Origin: Elmis aenea
Taxonomy: Eukaryota; Arthropoda; Insecta; Coleoptera; Elmidae
Direction: 5' to 3'
Assembly (NCBI GenBank): GCA_947652605.1
Contig: OX393577.1
Location: forward strand, 51,745,494-51,809,493
DNA length: 64,000 nucleotides
In this document: positions 10,956 through 22,850 of the stretch, piece after piece
How the letters are laid out: every line of letters starts with the position of its first letter
How positions within the stretch are numbered: the stretch's first letter is position 1
Program-made: the position numbers and the translations under genes
Notes under the pieces: model-generated
What the model was told of the DNA's origin: nothing
What the model saw: only the letters and a program-made list of their open reading frames with translations
Database searches by the model: none

Positions 10956-12313
10956 CAGCGTTTCTCAACCGGGGTGCCGAGGAACCCTGGGGTGCCGCGA
11001 GAAGGCGCTAGGGGTGCCGCGAGAAATATTGATGAATAAACTAATCATATGTAATTTTTTTCTTTTCTTTTGTTTCGTTTTACATTCGCAGTTTTACTAT
11101 ATAGTTTTTGATGATGCCATAAAAATGGTTAATTTTATTAAACAAAGGTCAATTCACTGGAGAATGTTTAAAAAGCTGGGTGAAAATCTGGACAAAGAGC
11201 ACATAAATCTCTTGCTACATACAGGAATCCGATGGCCGAGAAGAGGAAAAGTTCTGAATAAGGTGTTTGAGCTAAAAGATGAATTACAAGAATACTTTTA
11301 AAAAAATAATAAAAGAGGATTTTGCCAAGTGTATTGAAGATAAAAAATGGTTCCAGAAACTAGCCTACTTAGCAGACATTTTTCAACGCATAAATCAGAT
11401 ACACAAGTCATCGCAAGGCCCTGGAGAAAATATATTTACTTCAAGTGATAAATTTCTTGGATTAAAAAAAAACTGAATCTATGGAAAAATCATGTTACAA
11501 AAGGAAATCTTGAAATGTTTCAATTACTGGTGGGGCTCAAAAGTAAAGTAGTATATAAGCAAATTTCAAGTGTCTTATTGAAACCCACTTGGAAGAACTG
11601 TTAATTAGAATCGAACATTATTTTCCTTCCCTTTCAACACAAGTGTATGATTGGGTTAGAGATCCGTACTCTGAATATTCTGCTCATCCTGAGAAATTAA
11701 CTTTGGGAGAAGAAGAAGAGCTGTGTGGGCTGCAATCTGATCGTACACTCAAGATGAGATTTACTGATCTATCCCTCGACAAGTTCTGGATTTCTTGAAA
11801 CAAGAGTATCCTGGCATTCATAGGAAAGCAATAAATATATTGTTGCAGTTCTCAACCTCTTACATGCGTCAGCAAGCTTTTTCTTATTTAACAAGTATCA
11901 AGAGCAAGGACAGAAATCGTCTTGTTTCAATTGAAGATGAAATCCGTGTTTGTTTATCTAAAATTCGACCCAGAATTCATCATTTGTGTAAGAAAAGCAA
12001 GTTTCACATTAGAAAAGTAAATTTTATAATCTAAATATTTTTACAGAAATAGGGTTAATTTTTTGTGTGAATGAAAATCTCTGTATGAAGTATCTTGAAT
12101 CGCCTGTTTAATTCCAATTTTATTTGTATAATCGATATGCTTAAAAATAAGTACCTAATTCTTTTTTGGTGACGAGCAAAAAAAACCTTGTCTTGTAAGG
12201 ACACAGTAAAAATCATCGTGGCGCCGACAAATAATAATTTTTATAAAGGGGTTCCCTGAGCAAGGAATACCATTTCAAGGGTTCCGTGAAGGTAAAAAGG
12301 TTGAGAAACGCTG
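10956..12313 (+). mobile_element. hAT transposon, internally decayed, 1358 bp
   Basis: Terminal inverted repeats are perfect over 15 bp: CAGCGTTTCTCAACC at 10956-10970 and GGTTGAGAAACGCTG at 12299-12313. A perfect 8-bp target duplication CTCTAGAT flanks it at 10948-10955 and 12314-12321. Near the left end the motif GGGGTGCCGCGAG is repeated (10990-11023). The interior carries the C-terminal part of a ZBED5-like hAT transposase broken by frameshifts. The length is well under that expected for an intact element with a full transposase, so the 5' half of the gene has been deleted. Confidence 0.93.
11101..12034 (+). pseudogene. hAT transposase relic (ZBED5/FAM200-like)
   Basis: Fragments of one protein run in order across several frames. 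11101-11301 includes KMVNFIKQRSIHWRMFKKLG and LLLHTGIRWPRRGKVLNKVF. 11279-11476 continues as the WFQKLAYLADIFQRIN region. 11589-11798 is a weaker middle part. 11795-12034 carries the C-terminal dimerisation-type region (TSYMRQQAFSYLTSIKSKDR, then EDEIRVCLSKIRPRI). These are the hallmarks of the ZBED5/FAM200 branch of hAT transposases. The BED zinc finger and the N-terminal half are missing, and at least two frameshifts plus stops separate the pieces. Non-functional. Confidence 0.8.
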
Positions 12314-12321
12314 CTCTAGAT

Positions 12322-14685
12322 ATTATAAAAAGCGAGATCCCCATACTTAAACTTATTTGATGTCAACTTTATTCCCTTAGAGCTTTCACTATAATTTTAT
12401 TACACCCTGTATGATTTCAGAAAGGGGGGTTCGCGATAACAATTATCATATTGAGAAAAGGTTGGGAACCGCTGAACTAGAGCCTGTCATAAAAATTGGA
12501 AACAATCTGTATGTTGCGGTAAGTTATAGATCTCTACATATCTGGTAATCGAAATTGTCATTATAGTGAACATAAACAAGTTAAATTATGACGTCTGCTA
12601 GATAAACTGTCCCACGAACCACATGAAATATATTTGTGAAATATATAACCGCAATGTTTACCCGAAAAGAAGTAATTCTGATTTTAATGCTAAATTTGGC
12701 AAAGCTTTTGGGTAAAGCAAACTGTCTGATCGTCATGGATTTTAGTGCTTTTGTATCAATAAAAATGTTATATTACATTCCATGAAGTAATAATTTGTCT
12801 ACATTGAAAAAGTTTCTGGTCTAAGTCGATTTAACTTCATGGATGTGAATAATCGTTGTTCTATTGTTTCGATTCGTTTTTCTTTTGTTTAATTTTTAAT
12901 TTATGTGCAAGAAAACAGATGTACGTTTGGATTCGTTTTTACTTTTGTTTTCTTTAACGTTTTTAAATTGCGCGACATATAGCTTGTTCAAGCTTGTTCA
13001 GGAAATTTTATCACTATCACGTCGTGGTGTTAACGTAAATAATAGTTTATATTGTGATTGTTTTTTGGTTGCTTTAGTGGGGCAGTCCGAATGTGGGGAT
13101 ATAAATTTTTAGTAAAGGACTATAGGCTTCCGCGCCAGCAGAATTTATCAATTTATAAGTTATATAACTAAGAAAGATTGCTTTGGCTACAGCTGTTACG
13201 CTTTAAAAATAAAAGGTTCTCTCCTTTGTATCTCTAAAACAAGAGGCTACATAAATAATATAAAATTCAATAACATTTTTATGACCCAAATATTTTTAAC
13301 TTCGGTGTACTGAAACTTTTATGAAAAGATCGTGAAGGAGAAAAGAACGCGAAAAAAATTGTGTTAGATTTTTCATTTATCTTCTCTTTTGTATTAAGAG
13401 CTAAAAAAGAATTTTCGTTTAATTTCTTTTTAACTTCTGTAATAAAACAGGTACTTATCAAGCTTTGTTTTTGCGAACTTATTTGTATTCTTCGTAGTCG
13501 TCGATTTTAATTTTATAAATTAAATTGCGTACATATAAATTTCTGCTTGTTGCCGCCTCAATATCCAGAGAATTTGAAATTAACAAAGTATTTAAACTTC
13601 GTTTGTAAAAGTTTTTTCACTTCAAACGAACGTTAATTTATTTCTCCTTTAAAAAAGTTCAAAGTTTAACTTGAGCTAAAGAAAAGTAAATTACTACAGC
13701 AATAGATGTAAAGTTATAGAAGAACAGCAAAGAAACAAAAATGTACAAAAAATATGTAGCGAATAAAAGATGAGCGTTTTGAGTAATATTACCATGATTT
13801 TTTTATCTTTTCCTTAATAATGACAAATGGAACAGTAGGAGTTTACCGTTTATAAACAACCCTCTTTTAAAAGTCACATATTATGCGCAAAGTTAGGGGA
13901 CGATTCAAAGCGAGACTGTTTTGGTGATACCAGAAACCCCCTGCAGCTAGAGCCATATATTGAATAATGCAAATGTTTAACATAAACTTCATGATGTTAA
14001 AGCGATCACTGAAATTTTTGCAGTTTTAAAGTTAAATTAAATTTAAATTATAGTTATTTATGTATTTAATTACTGTAAATTTAATTAACGTTTTTATATG
14101 TTTTTACAGTATGAAAGGTTCCCATTGCTTTGAAAAGAATGACTGTACCTATAGGTTGTTCAACACACTTTGCGCAAATTAAGACTTTGTGTGGTGTATA
14201 TTATTGAATTAATTAAAATCAGTATCTGATGGACTAATAGGTAGAAAATTGCTAAATATAGTATGTTGCTTCCCTCTTTAAAAAAATGAAAGTGTAACTT
14301 AAATTGTCAAAATGCAGAATCAAATGATTTTATGTCCACACTGACCACCGAAAAACAAAACCAATATTTGTTATTTTGTAAGGGCAAAACTTAGTCATAA
14401 GGTTAAATTAAGTAGTGCGAAGCAAGTAAAGACGTATGTGTTCATATGGCGCAACCTATTTATTCATTATTCAAACAAAAGCGTCTAATTCTCGTTCTAT
14501 TTGTTATATAGCGCACACTTTATGTATAACCGTCTTCGGTTTATAAAAAACTAATTTAGAATACTAAGAAATATTAAGTCAACGTGCTCATAAATTATAT
14601 TTAAGCAATACACCTTCCGTCCCGAAATTTTGTTGACTGGTGCCGAGAAAAATACAAAAAATAAACAAATAGAAAACAAATATTT
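12322..14685. other. AT-rich DNA; possible lone hAT end
   Basis: GGTTGGGAACCGCTG at 12460-12474 looks like the right end of another hAT element, but no left partner or matching 8-bp duplication was found. The rest, including short open frames at 12903-13112 and 13279-13461 (minus), shows no recognisable domain. Confidence 0.4.
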
Positions 14686-15656
14686 TTATTTAAAATAAAT
14701 TCCTTCTGCTTCGATACAACGATAAACTCGGTCATAAAGTTTTTTGAAACATTTTCGGTATCCCTCTTTTGAAGTTGCTTACAAAATCTCAGTCGACAAC
14801 TTTTTTATGCCCACAATTGTATCAAATCGTTTTTTTTTTCAACTTTAATTTCGGGAATAGCCAGAAGTCGCAGAAAGATAAACCAGGCGAATACGACAGG
14901 TGATTGAAAACTACAATACCTTTTTTGGCCAAAAAATCGTGAATGAGTTTGAACTTGTTTGACGGTGCGTTATCGTGTCGTAGCGACCAGCTTCCTTGCC
15001 CGTGGTACTTGGGGACTAACCCGATGAATCCTTGCCACCAAGCGCTGCAGAACACTCAAATAATAATCTCCGTTCACCCTCTGGCCCTCTGGAACGAATA
15101 GCTTGTGTATTAACCCATTGGAATCAAAAAAAGCAAAAAACATAGTGTCACGTCTTCGTTGGAGGCGCGCTGGGCTTCTCCATTCAGAGCTCTGGCGTTT
15201 GGTTAATGGCCGATACTGGGTAGCAGCATGTCTCATTACCAGTCAAGCTTAATTTCAAGAAGTTATCAACATTGACGGTCGCTCTGATCCATGTCCTTGC
15301 TCTTTTTCACTCTGGCCTGCTTTTGGCCATCGAAAAAGTGTGCCGAACGAACTGGACACAGCTTTCGTGTACCCAATTTCTCCGTCATAATATTATGGGC
15401 AATGGTTTTTGGGATACCTGTAAGCTCCTCGACGAGTCTTGCAGACACACCAGTCGGATATCATAACTTTGCGCGCACTCTTTCGGTATTTTGCACTGGT
15501 GTTGGTCGTTTTCCAAGTCTTCTCTTCCTTCGCGTAATTTAGGTGACCACCATAGCACGTCTATAAGCTCCACTTTCATAAACCATTGTAATCATTTTTT
15601 ACGTTACGAAAGCTGTTTTGCTGAATTTACAGCTTGTTAATGGCAGTTTGCTCCAT
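14686..15656 (-). pseudogene. mariner transposase relic
   Basis: Read on the minus strand, pieces of one mariner (DD34D) transposase occur in order. A possible start codon lies at 15654-15656. An N-terminal piece around 15385-15579 (LREGREDLENDQ) is followed by the HTH-linker region at 15266-15448 (LVEELTGIPKTIAHNIMTEK). Then come TKRQSSEWRSPA and the HKLFVPEGQRVNGDYYLSVL segment (14970-15236), the catalytic LRHDNAPS and YSPGLSFCDFWLFPKLK (14822-15055), and a C-terminal segment ending in EGIYFK before a stop at 14686. Thirty-four residues separate the last two aspartates, as in mariner. Frameshifts and stops break the frame, so it is dead. Terminal inverted repeats could not be identified. 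Confidence 0.85.
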
Positions 15657-18204
15657 TACGTTTTTTCAACGCTAATCAGCATATACTGTTATTCTTGGCA
15701 TTACAGCTAATAATAGGAATTTTGTACAGCAATGAAACTTTTACGGAATGTAGCTTAAGCATCAGCCTTCACAACGCCATAACTTATTTACATATGGCTC
15801 CAGTAACAGCGTCACAAAAAAAAAATCAGTACAAAATTTCGGAAGAAGGGGTATGTCGTACTTTATTTCATAAGCAGTTAAATATGCAGTATGTTTTATA
15901 TGCAGAATCCACGTCAGAGAGCCTACATTTTACATCGTTTTTAATAACTTAGTGCTATTAGATACGCCTTGAAAGCAATAGCCACAAAACATCTGAGGTA
16001 TCCACCATTCCCAAGTAATCACTGTTTTGGCATATCTGCACAAGGGTTTGAATCCGACGATTTTGTTTGCGGATAAGATAAATTCCTTCCATTTTTCAGA
16101 GGGGACATAAATTTGGGGTCTCATATGGTGTGTAATGTCACTGTGTTAAAGAACCCTTTCCCGATGAAATCAAAATCAGGACTTGTTAAATTGGTTTACG
16201 AGTGAGAGCTTCCCCCTATCAATCGACCGATTTAAAGTAAATTAAATGAAACACCTGGGTTACCGTAAAAGTTTTTAATAATATGCAAAACGTAACATAC
16301 ATTTAACTACGCTCAATTTACCTCTTGAACTGCATCGATGTCTTTGAAATGTACATAGTTTATAAGTAGTTTAAACAGTACGATCAAGTGAAACTTTCGC
16401 AAGTTTCCCATTGCTTCTGTCTGTTTTGAATTTCTCACATTTATCACTCGCAGAAGCTTAATTCTTCTTGCATTTGTAGAAATTGGACAAATGACATTTT
16501 AAGGTCGTTTCAAAAGTAACGCCATCTAATTTCCAAACGTCATTGTACAAGATTGCATCAATTAGTATTAACGGAACCAGTAAAAATCGAACCAGAAAAC
16601 CAAGGAAAGGAATTTAACTACGATGAATTTTCTCTCACAATGACTTTTTTTCTATGACTGTAATGAATTGCTTTTGACGGCGAAAGCAGGAACGGTTGTC
16701 GTTACTCAAAATTATTAAAAGCTAACATAACACGCCTCGCAAAATTTTCTATTGACAGTTTAATCTCAAATGTTGTATTTGCGTGGAAAACCTAACCGTT
16801 TCAGAAGGGTTATAGCTAAGACGAAATGCATGACTGCAGCTGCCATTGCATTCGACAATGTCTATTTGGATATTTTAGTAAAACTGTCAACGACACTCAG
16901 CCATGCATTTTCGCTTCGGGCGAGAGGAAAGTAGAAACGATCTGGATTTTATTCCTTTTCTTTGTCATTATTTGAAATCGCGTTTACAAAAAAAACGCAT
17001 GAAAATATTAGATAAAAGAGGCATCGATCCGACTGGAAGTACACGTTCAACAAATACGAAGATATTTTCAAGGTTTCAAATTATAAAATGATGAATGTAC
17101 CGATTCCATATCTTATTAAAGCAACAATGTATCACAATTTCATATTTTACCACGCTTAAACTAGAACGTCCGGAAGTAATAACTAACCCTGAAAACAATA
17201 ACGCGCAATTTTTTCTAGTATTATTGTTTCAGCTACATATAAATGTTTAAGAATTCGCTAGATTAACATACGTTTAAGCTGTATTATGATATGAAACATT
17301 GCGCGTTAGGAATTTAATTATTTACAACTAAAATTTAAACAATTTTGAAACAAAACACATCACTATTTATACCTTGTTCATGTCTGCGTATTATTTTCAT
17401 TTCCTTCGCGTACGGGTAAAATTAAATTCTATATAACCTCGTACCTTAGCCAGGAATTTCATGAGAACATGAACTGCAACGCAGTTTATATCATTACATG
17501 TGGGTAATGTAGTGCAGAAAGTAGAGTATTTATAGTTGTTCTGTAACATTAGTTTGTATGTGTTTGAAACACTGAGTCTCTAACATTGTCTAAATGAAAT
17601 TTAACTATTTTGCAGTAACATGATCGAGGTGCCTGCATATAAGCAAGCGAACTGCCTTGAAATTAGATTATCACAGACGAAAACACAAGGAAAACAACTC
17701 AAGGAGTTGAAATAAACTTATAAAACTAAGAAATGCGATAATTTCAACTTTGAAGTTTGCGCGACTGACATGATTAATAAGATGCAGCTTTGGCATTTGT
17801 CGTGTAACATATCAACTGTAATTTATGAAACAAAAACCTATAGGTAAGTACTCGCGTGTCATCTGGTAGCCACCCCCGCACTAAAGTTTTGGCAGTTTCT
17901 TAAACGAATTTAATTCTTTTCGTAGTTCTTATTTATACTGCTGCCATGCCTCAAAGTTAACTTATTCAATTACATTTAATGAAAAATAACGTATATGTCA
18001 CTATCTTTTAGTTTATTCTTCCTTTGTTAAAGAGCTATGCGAGTTAAAGGTTTTTTTTGCAGTAATAAATGTTTTCGTTTTAATTTCTGTACTCGTTAAC
18101 GAAGCAGAGCGAAACTGTGAAACTGTTATGGAGTGAAATTAGAAGGGATTGTTAAGCAATATACAAGTTCCTAAATTTAATTATTTACATTTGGTTGTCG
18201 ATGT
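15657..18204. other. AT-rich DNA, no feature recognised
   Basis: Short open frames at 15695-15952, 15930-16124 (minus) and 16903-17091 have no recognisable domain. The right end of the decayed mariner must fall near 15660-15720 but has no visible inverted repeat. No other repeat boundary was seen. Confidence 0.4.
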
Positions 18205-18619
18205 TAAAAACAACCCTTATATCATTGAAACGAGAAAAAAAAAATAACCTTTTTAATAAGACCATAGCCAACTATGACTTCCATTTAAAAAAATGCAAGT
18301 TTGTGCTATAACTCGGAAACCGAGAGTGCTATGGAAATTTCGTTAACATATTTGAAATCTACGTAAAAACATCTACAAAAGCAAATTTTTATTTTGGTTC
18401 TAATTCATATGGTTACGGAATTATTCAAGTTTGAAAAAATCGACCTTTTTCAGTTTTTTCAAAATATTTTAAAAAGTTGATGACGTAGGTCAAATTTGAA
18501 AATGGCATCAGATTTTTCTTTAAATTCTGCACAAATTTGCTAATTTGAACGTTTCTGTATCTCTAATATTAACGGAGTTACCTATACCTATACAACAGGT
18601 TAGAAAAATGGGCACCCTG
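18205..18619. mobile_element. Solo arm of the long-TIR family E
   Basis: About 415 bp match the outer part of the right arm of the 2.6-kb element at 49946-52542 (direct orientation) and, as reverse complement, its left arm. The right edge is GGGCACCCTG followed by TA at 18620-18621. No left arm or transposase follows, so this is a truncated copy. It matters because it contains CATATGGTTACGGAATTATT unbroken near 18405-18427, the intact version of the site where a hAT inserted in the right arm at 52067. Confidence 0.85.
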
Positions 18620-20633
18620 TATACCTAGGTATTGTGTAAACACTCACTAAACCAAAGTTTTGACAAGGTTTGCTACTTGATTAGTGACTTGCTTTAGCTA
18701 GGTACTTGATTTAGTAACTTGCATTAGTTACTATAACTATACCAATGTAAATTCTGCATTATCTTTGGCTAATTTACATGTTATGTTTACAATTTTTTAC
18801 TGTGTTTATAATAGTATTATGTACTTATCACTCATATGATATTTTAGCTCAACTGAGTGAAAAATACTGTACATTCTTTGGTTGTTGTTGTTTGAAATAT
18901 TAATTTAATTTTAGCGTAAAAGCGTTTATCCTTTGTCTATCATGATACAAAATTATATTTACGATCTCAAGTTTTTACTTTGTAGTAGTTATTTTGCCTT
19001 AATTCTATTACTACATAATTTTTAAAACTCCTAACAAGTATCGCAAAAAACTGACAAGGCCTCAGATGTATCACGCAAGTATACTTAACTTATACCATAA
19101 TCAAGCAAATACAAGATTAAAAACCTGAGTTAGCTCTCATTGAAATTGATAAGCTTGTAGTACATAAGCAAACTTTATTCTTTCGAACTTTGTTATAATT
19201 TATACTAAACCGTCTTCGTTAATAAGGGAAATAAAATGTTCCTGCAAATATCTATAAATCACAAAAATGCTACAATGTTGTCGACTGGAGAAATTGCAAG
19301 ATCTATTTCGCCCACTGTAAATCAAATTTCACCGCATTGTGTGTAAATATTCAGAGGTAGTAATACAAAGACTATTTGCATCAAAACACGGCAATAAATT
19401 CAAATTTCTGTTCGAGAAATTTCCAGCTAAACGAAGGGCTTTTCTATATTTTCATTTCACAAAGTGATATGTCAAACAAAATATTTCCCAACAAGATTTA
19501 TTTTCCGAGAATGCTTAACCGGCAACGTGTTTTTCCCGAACCTTTAATCCGGAGATTAACAAGGATTTTGAGAGTACAAAATATGTTCCTGCACTTAATC
19601 TCTATTCCACCAGCGCGAGTCCCCCAAACTTCATTTATTTTTTAACTGACACGGGATCAGCTATGATATATTTGACCTTATTTTTGATGACAATTTAATT
19701 TTATTAACTTTCAAATTTTATCGGCACTAAGTTATGTCTACTCACAATTAATTTGGAAATTCATTCGTTGCTAGTTATCCTTGTTAGTTAGTCGGGAACA
19801 TTCGAAATGTAAATTCTGCCAGATAATACAGTTTTTTTAAGGAAGAATCTTTATAGCAAACGAAAGTAATTACGCAAAGAAAACCGCGACGTTTGAGATC
19901 GTACCCAATTAAAATAACGTTTATTCTTAATTACCTTTTGATTTGACTGTCTTTGTGACTTCACCACAGTTTTTTTCATCAAGACTTTTAATGTTGGTGT
20001 TGCTTAAACACAGCAGTTGATCCAAAAACTGTTAAAGCTAGTGACAACCGTTTCGAGTTTACATTAAAAGTTTTATGTAGATACTTAATAATATGGTTAA
20101 CGAGACAACATTTTTAAATAAGATTTAAACGAGTTTTTTTAGAAAATGTATAATTTATAATTTTTCAAAATGTATATGTTGCGGCCAAACTCGAAGTGCG
20201 GCCAGTTTCCGATTTAGCCGGCCCTTTCGCACTTTGCCTGAGAGGTGTGGCCCAGGTTCGATTACTTGAAATTAATTTATGCTACTTTGGCCGGCTAATT
20301 CGCGAAGTGGCGGCAAAACGCTGTGCTGATGCAATACAGTCCGGTAGGTGGCACATCTTTCGCTTCCGTTGTGCTTCAGTGCTAGAATCACAAATACCGT
20401 TTGTTTTCTTCAAAATCAAACTTTAACCTGACCGTCATTCATTTTATCAGTAACAGAGGGTCAAGTTAGAGGTCAGTTAAAGCTTATTTTTTTAAGCAAT
20501 AAACATTTAGGTAATATGGTCAGCACTAGCGTCACAGAGCCGGTCACGATATGAATTTCTTACTCTATTAGTCGACATTAACAAATCTAATAAATTTGTT
20601 TTAACATTATGCAGGTTAAAAAACGAATTATCG
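18620..20633. other. AT-rich DNA with one small GC-rich inverted repeat
   Basis: At about 20211-20225 and 20291-20305 the strings GATTTAGCCGGCC and GGCCGGCTAATTC form a small inverted pair in a GC-richer patch (20180-20360). No gene is recognisable; the open frames at 19376-19645 and 20196-20426 have no known motif. Confidence 0.4.
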
Positions 20634-21014
20634 CAACGGGGTTTGGAGCGGAGCAAGAAGCTGGAGCACGGAGCAGAGGAGCAATGGGTTTTTGCCCGGA
20701 GCAAATTATTTTGATTGTTTCACTGCTCCAGTTTGCTATGTAAAATTTAAAAAATAACTACTTTTTTTTTCCTTTTTTCCAGTCTTTGAAGGTCAATAAT
20801 TAGTTCTTATGAACATTTATTTAACTTCGCTTGTTTAATGAGGTCAAATATGGTACTTTTTGACTTGTTTTTAAAAACAAAGCATTTAATTAAAAAACTT
20901 GTTTTAAAAACGTTAACAATATTTGGAGTATGAAGCGGAGCAGGAGCAGGCATTTGGATACCGGAGCGGAGCTGGAGCGGAGCAATTCAAAAATTGGACT
21001 GCTCCAAACCCCTG
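20634..21014. mobile_element. hAT-like TIR element, GGAGCGGAGC-rich
   Basis: The ends GGGGTTTGGAGC (20638-20649) and GCTCCAAACCCC (21001-21012) are a perfect 12-bp inverted pair. The subterminal DNA repeats GGAGCGGAGC-type units on both sides (20645-20705, 20935-20985). The pattern resembles short hAT MITEs with repetitive subterminal motifs, but no clear 8-bp target duplication is visible, so exact ends and superfamily are uncertain. No coding capacity. Confidence 0.6.
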
Positions 21015-22540
21015 CTTAGGACACTATTAAAAGAAATCCATCCGTTGCAACAAAAATTTATAGGTTGGAAAAATTGTCAGCAAACTCATAAACAAACCAC
21101 TTCTTTTTCGTGATGATCGTATTCAGTAAAACAAAACACTTCTTCTAATAATCCTAGACAACGCACCGATCGGTTTGTTATAGTACCTCGCAAAAAATGT
21201 ACTAACAATAAGTATAAGTTGATTTATATTTTTTCTAATCAATCCAGTTATTTGTATGATCTCTTTTCTTAAAGCATATTTTTACTAGAATCTCTCGTTT
21301 CTTTGTCGTTAATTTCTCGTTCATTAGATTATTCACAGAAAGAGGTCTCCTGCCTAACGCCTTGTTATGCCCAGAGCCACCTCTGTATATCTACGTGAGT
21401 TTTCATACTTATTTTGTGATTGTGAAGTATGTTATTTTGTTTAATTATTTAATTGTTATTATTAAAGCAACTCAAAGCATTTTCTTTGTTATTTTATTAA
21501 CTTAAATCATGCTTTAAGTTGTAAAATGTTGTATTTCATTTAACTCATTCGTGCCGGTTGTGTTGTTCATAAAATAATGGTCAAAAATAAAGCGGTTAGT
21601 TCGTGTATATGAAAGTTGGTATTCAAATCTGATGATCCTTGACATGACAAATGTTGAAACATTTAACACGCCGACGCAGCAAATAGTGATGTATATCCAG
21701 TGCACAGTACATGGGACGGTGTTTCGCGTGGATACATGATTGGACTCACTTCCCCTGTATTCGAAGAACCCGAGGGAGGATTTCTGAGCAATTTATTCCC
21801 TAGGGAGCTCGTCCTTGTTTCCACTTTCGATACCATTATAGCGGAATGCGGCTATAATATATTCTGTCTGTGCGGGGATCTTATCAACATATGCAATACC
21901 GTATAATGTTCATGAATCATCTTTGTATTGATTTTCCGAGGGGGTTGGGGATGTTTTTATGAGAAAAGTGAATGCGTGTTTGCTTTCAATCAAAATTTGT
22001 TTGATGTACGATGTAGCTTTTACTTCTAAAGCCATACCAAGCTAGTTACTAGAAATTTGTGTCAACATAAGCGATTTTAAAAACGTTCAAAGGTTTTAAA
22101 ATATTGCATTAGGCTAACGAAATATATTTTGGTTATATAAATTGACAGAACGATAGGTCTTTTTCTTCCTTTTGGAAAAGGTTCTTAAAAATTTGTGCGT
22201 CGGTGTTGGTTTTTGTGTGTGACAAAAATGAAGACTAATGGTGAGTTTTCAGTTAACTTATCGTATTTCACTTCGATGTTCTTGCACACGAAACTGTTAT
22301 CTAAATAATTCATATCATTTAGCCTCATTTAAATGTTATTTTGAGGAGACTTTTTAGTCTTCCGATACTAAGCTGCAGGCTTATACATATATTTTGTCAT
22401 ATTTATTGAAGTTTAGGGTAATTTGTTATTTGTTATTTCAATTTTCCTATTTCCCATTTCGTCTCACCCTTTCGCGTATATGATATACGTCAACATAAGA
22501 TTGCTCGTAATATCACCAGAAGCATCATCGTTAGTTTGTG
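21015..22540. other. AT-rich DNA with a possible first exon
   Basis: An open frame at 21700-21906 (starting GTG, 68 codons) is in locally GC-richer DNA but has no recognisable domain. A short ATG-plus-donor signal at 22228 is listed separately. Confidence 0.35.
22228..22240 (+). CDS. Possible first coding exon (ATG then splice donor)
   Basis: GACAAAAATGAAGACTAATG is followed directly by GTGAGT. The start context is good for an insect gene, and the exon would encode only MKTN plus one base before a near-consensus 5' splice site at 22241. A pyrimidine tract CTTTTTCTTCCTTTTGG lies about 55-70 bp upstream (22159-22174), as in 5' ends of some housekeeping genes. No second exon could be identified, so this is only a signal-level suggestion; chance is quite possible. 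Confidence 0.15.
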
Positions 22541-22850
22541 ACGTTTATTAGAAGGCTTCATTTGTTTAATGGCTTAAGATTATATGAGTATCTAGCAGGC
22601 CAATTGTTTCATAGCCAGTTACGTTTATTAGGGACCATTGTTTGTTTTACTGCTGTGTGCATTTGAGTATTTAGTAGATCAACTGTTTCATTACTTAATT
22701 TACATACTTAAAGCTTCTTTTGATTTATATCCAAGTTTGGATCAGTTGTTTCGTATCGTGTGACGTTTGCTATATTAGTTGCGGTAGCGTGATATGAATG
22801 TGATAAATGAAGTATGAATATTTAGCAGGTTGATTGCTGTTACCATATTA
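22541..22850 (+). repeat. Degenerate tandem repeat, about 80-bp unit
   Basis: ACGTTTATTAG at 22541 recurs exactly 80 bp later at 22621. Each unit then carries ATTTGTTT-like text and GAGTATCTAGCAG / GAGTATTTAGTAG followed by CAATTGTTTCAT / CAACTGTTTCAT. More diverged pieces follow: GGATCAGTTGTTTCGTA near 22740, ACGTTTGCTATATTAG at 22762 and GAATATTTAGCAGGTTGATT near 22815. Probably an old local tandem duplication; function unknown. Confidence 0.6.

Larger units (their letters stand above)
10784..12409. mobile_element. Probable solo arm of a CAGGGTG-type element, split by a hAT
   Basis: The right side ends ATTACACCCTGTATG, with CACCCTG closing at 12409 next to TA, the terminal pattern of the long-TIR elements elsewhere in this window. 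If the hAT at 10956-12313 is removed, the arm text (GGAGATATTTCC..., AAAAAGCGAGATCCCC...) resembles the phrases found inside other arms. No matching left end (CAGGGTG...) was found, so the left limit is uncertain and this may be only one arm. Confidence 0.4.

Noticed and set aside
15272..15542. Plus-strand frames at 15272-15466 and 15291-15542
   Set aside because: They are antisense to the minus-strand mariner transposase relic.
21700..21906. 68-codon frame in GC-richer DNA
   Set aside because: Starts with GTG, has no known domain and no splice signals I trust; a chance frame is as likely.
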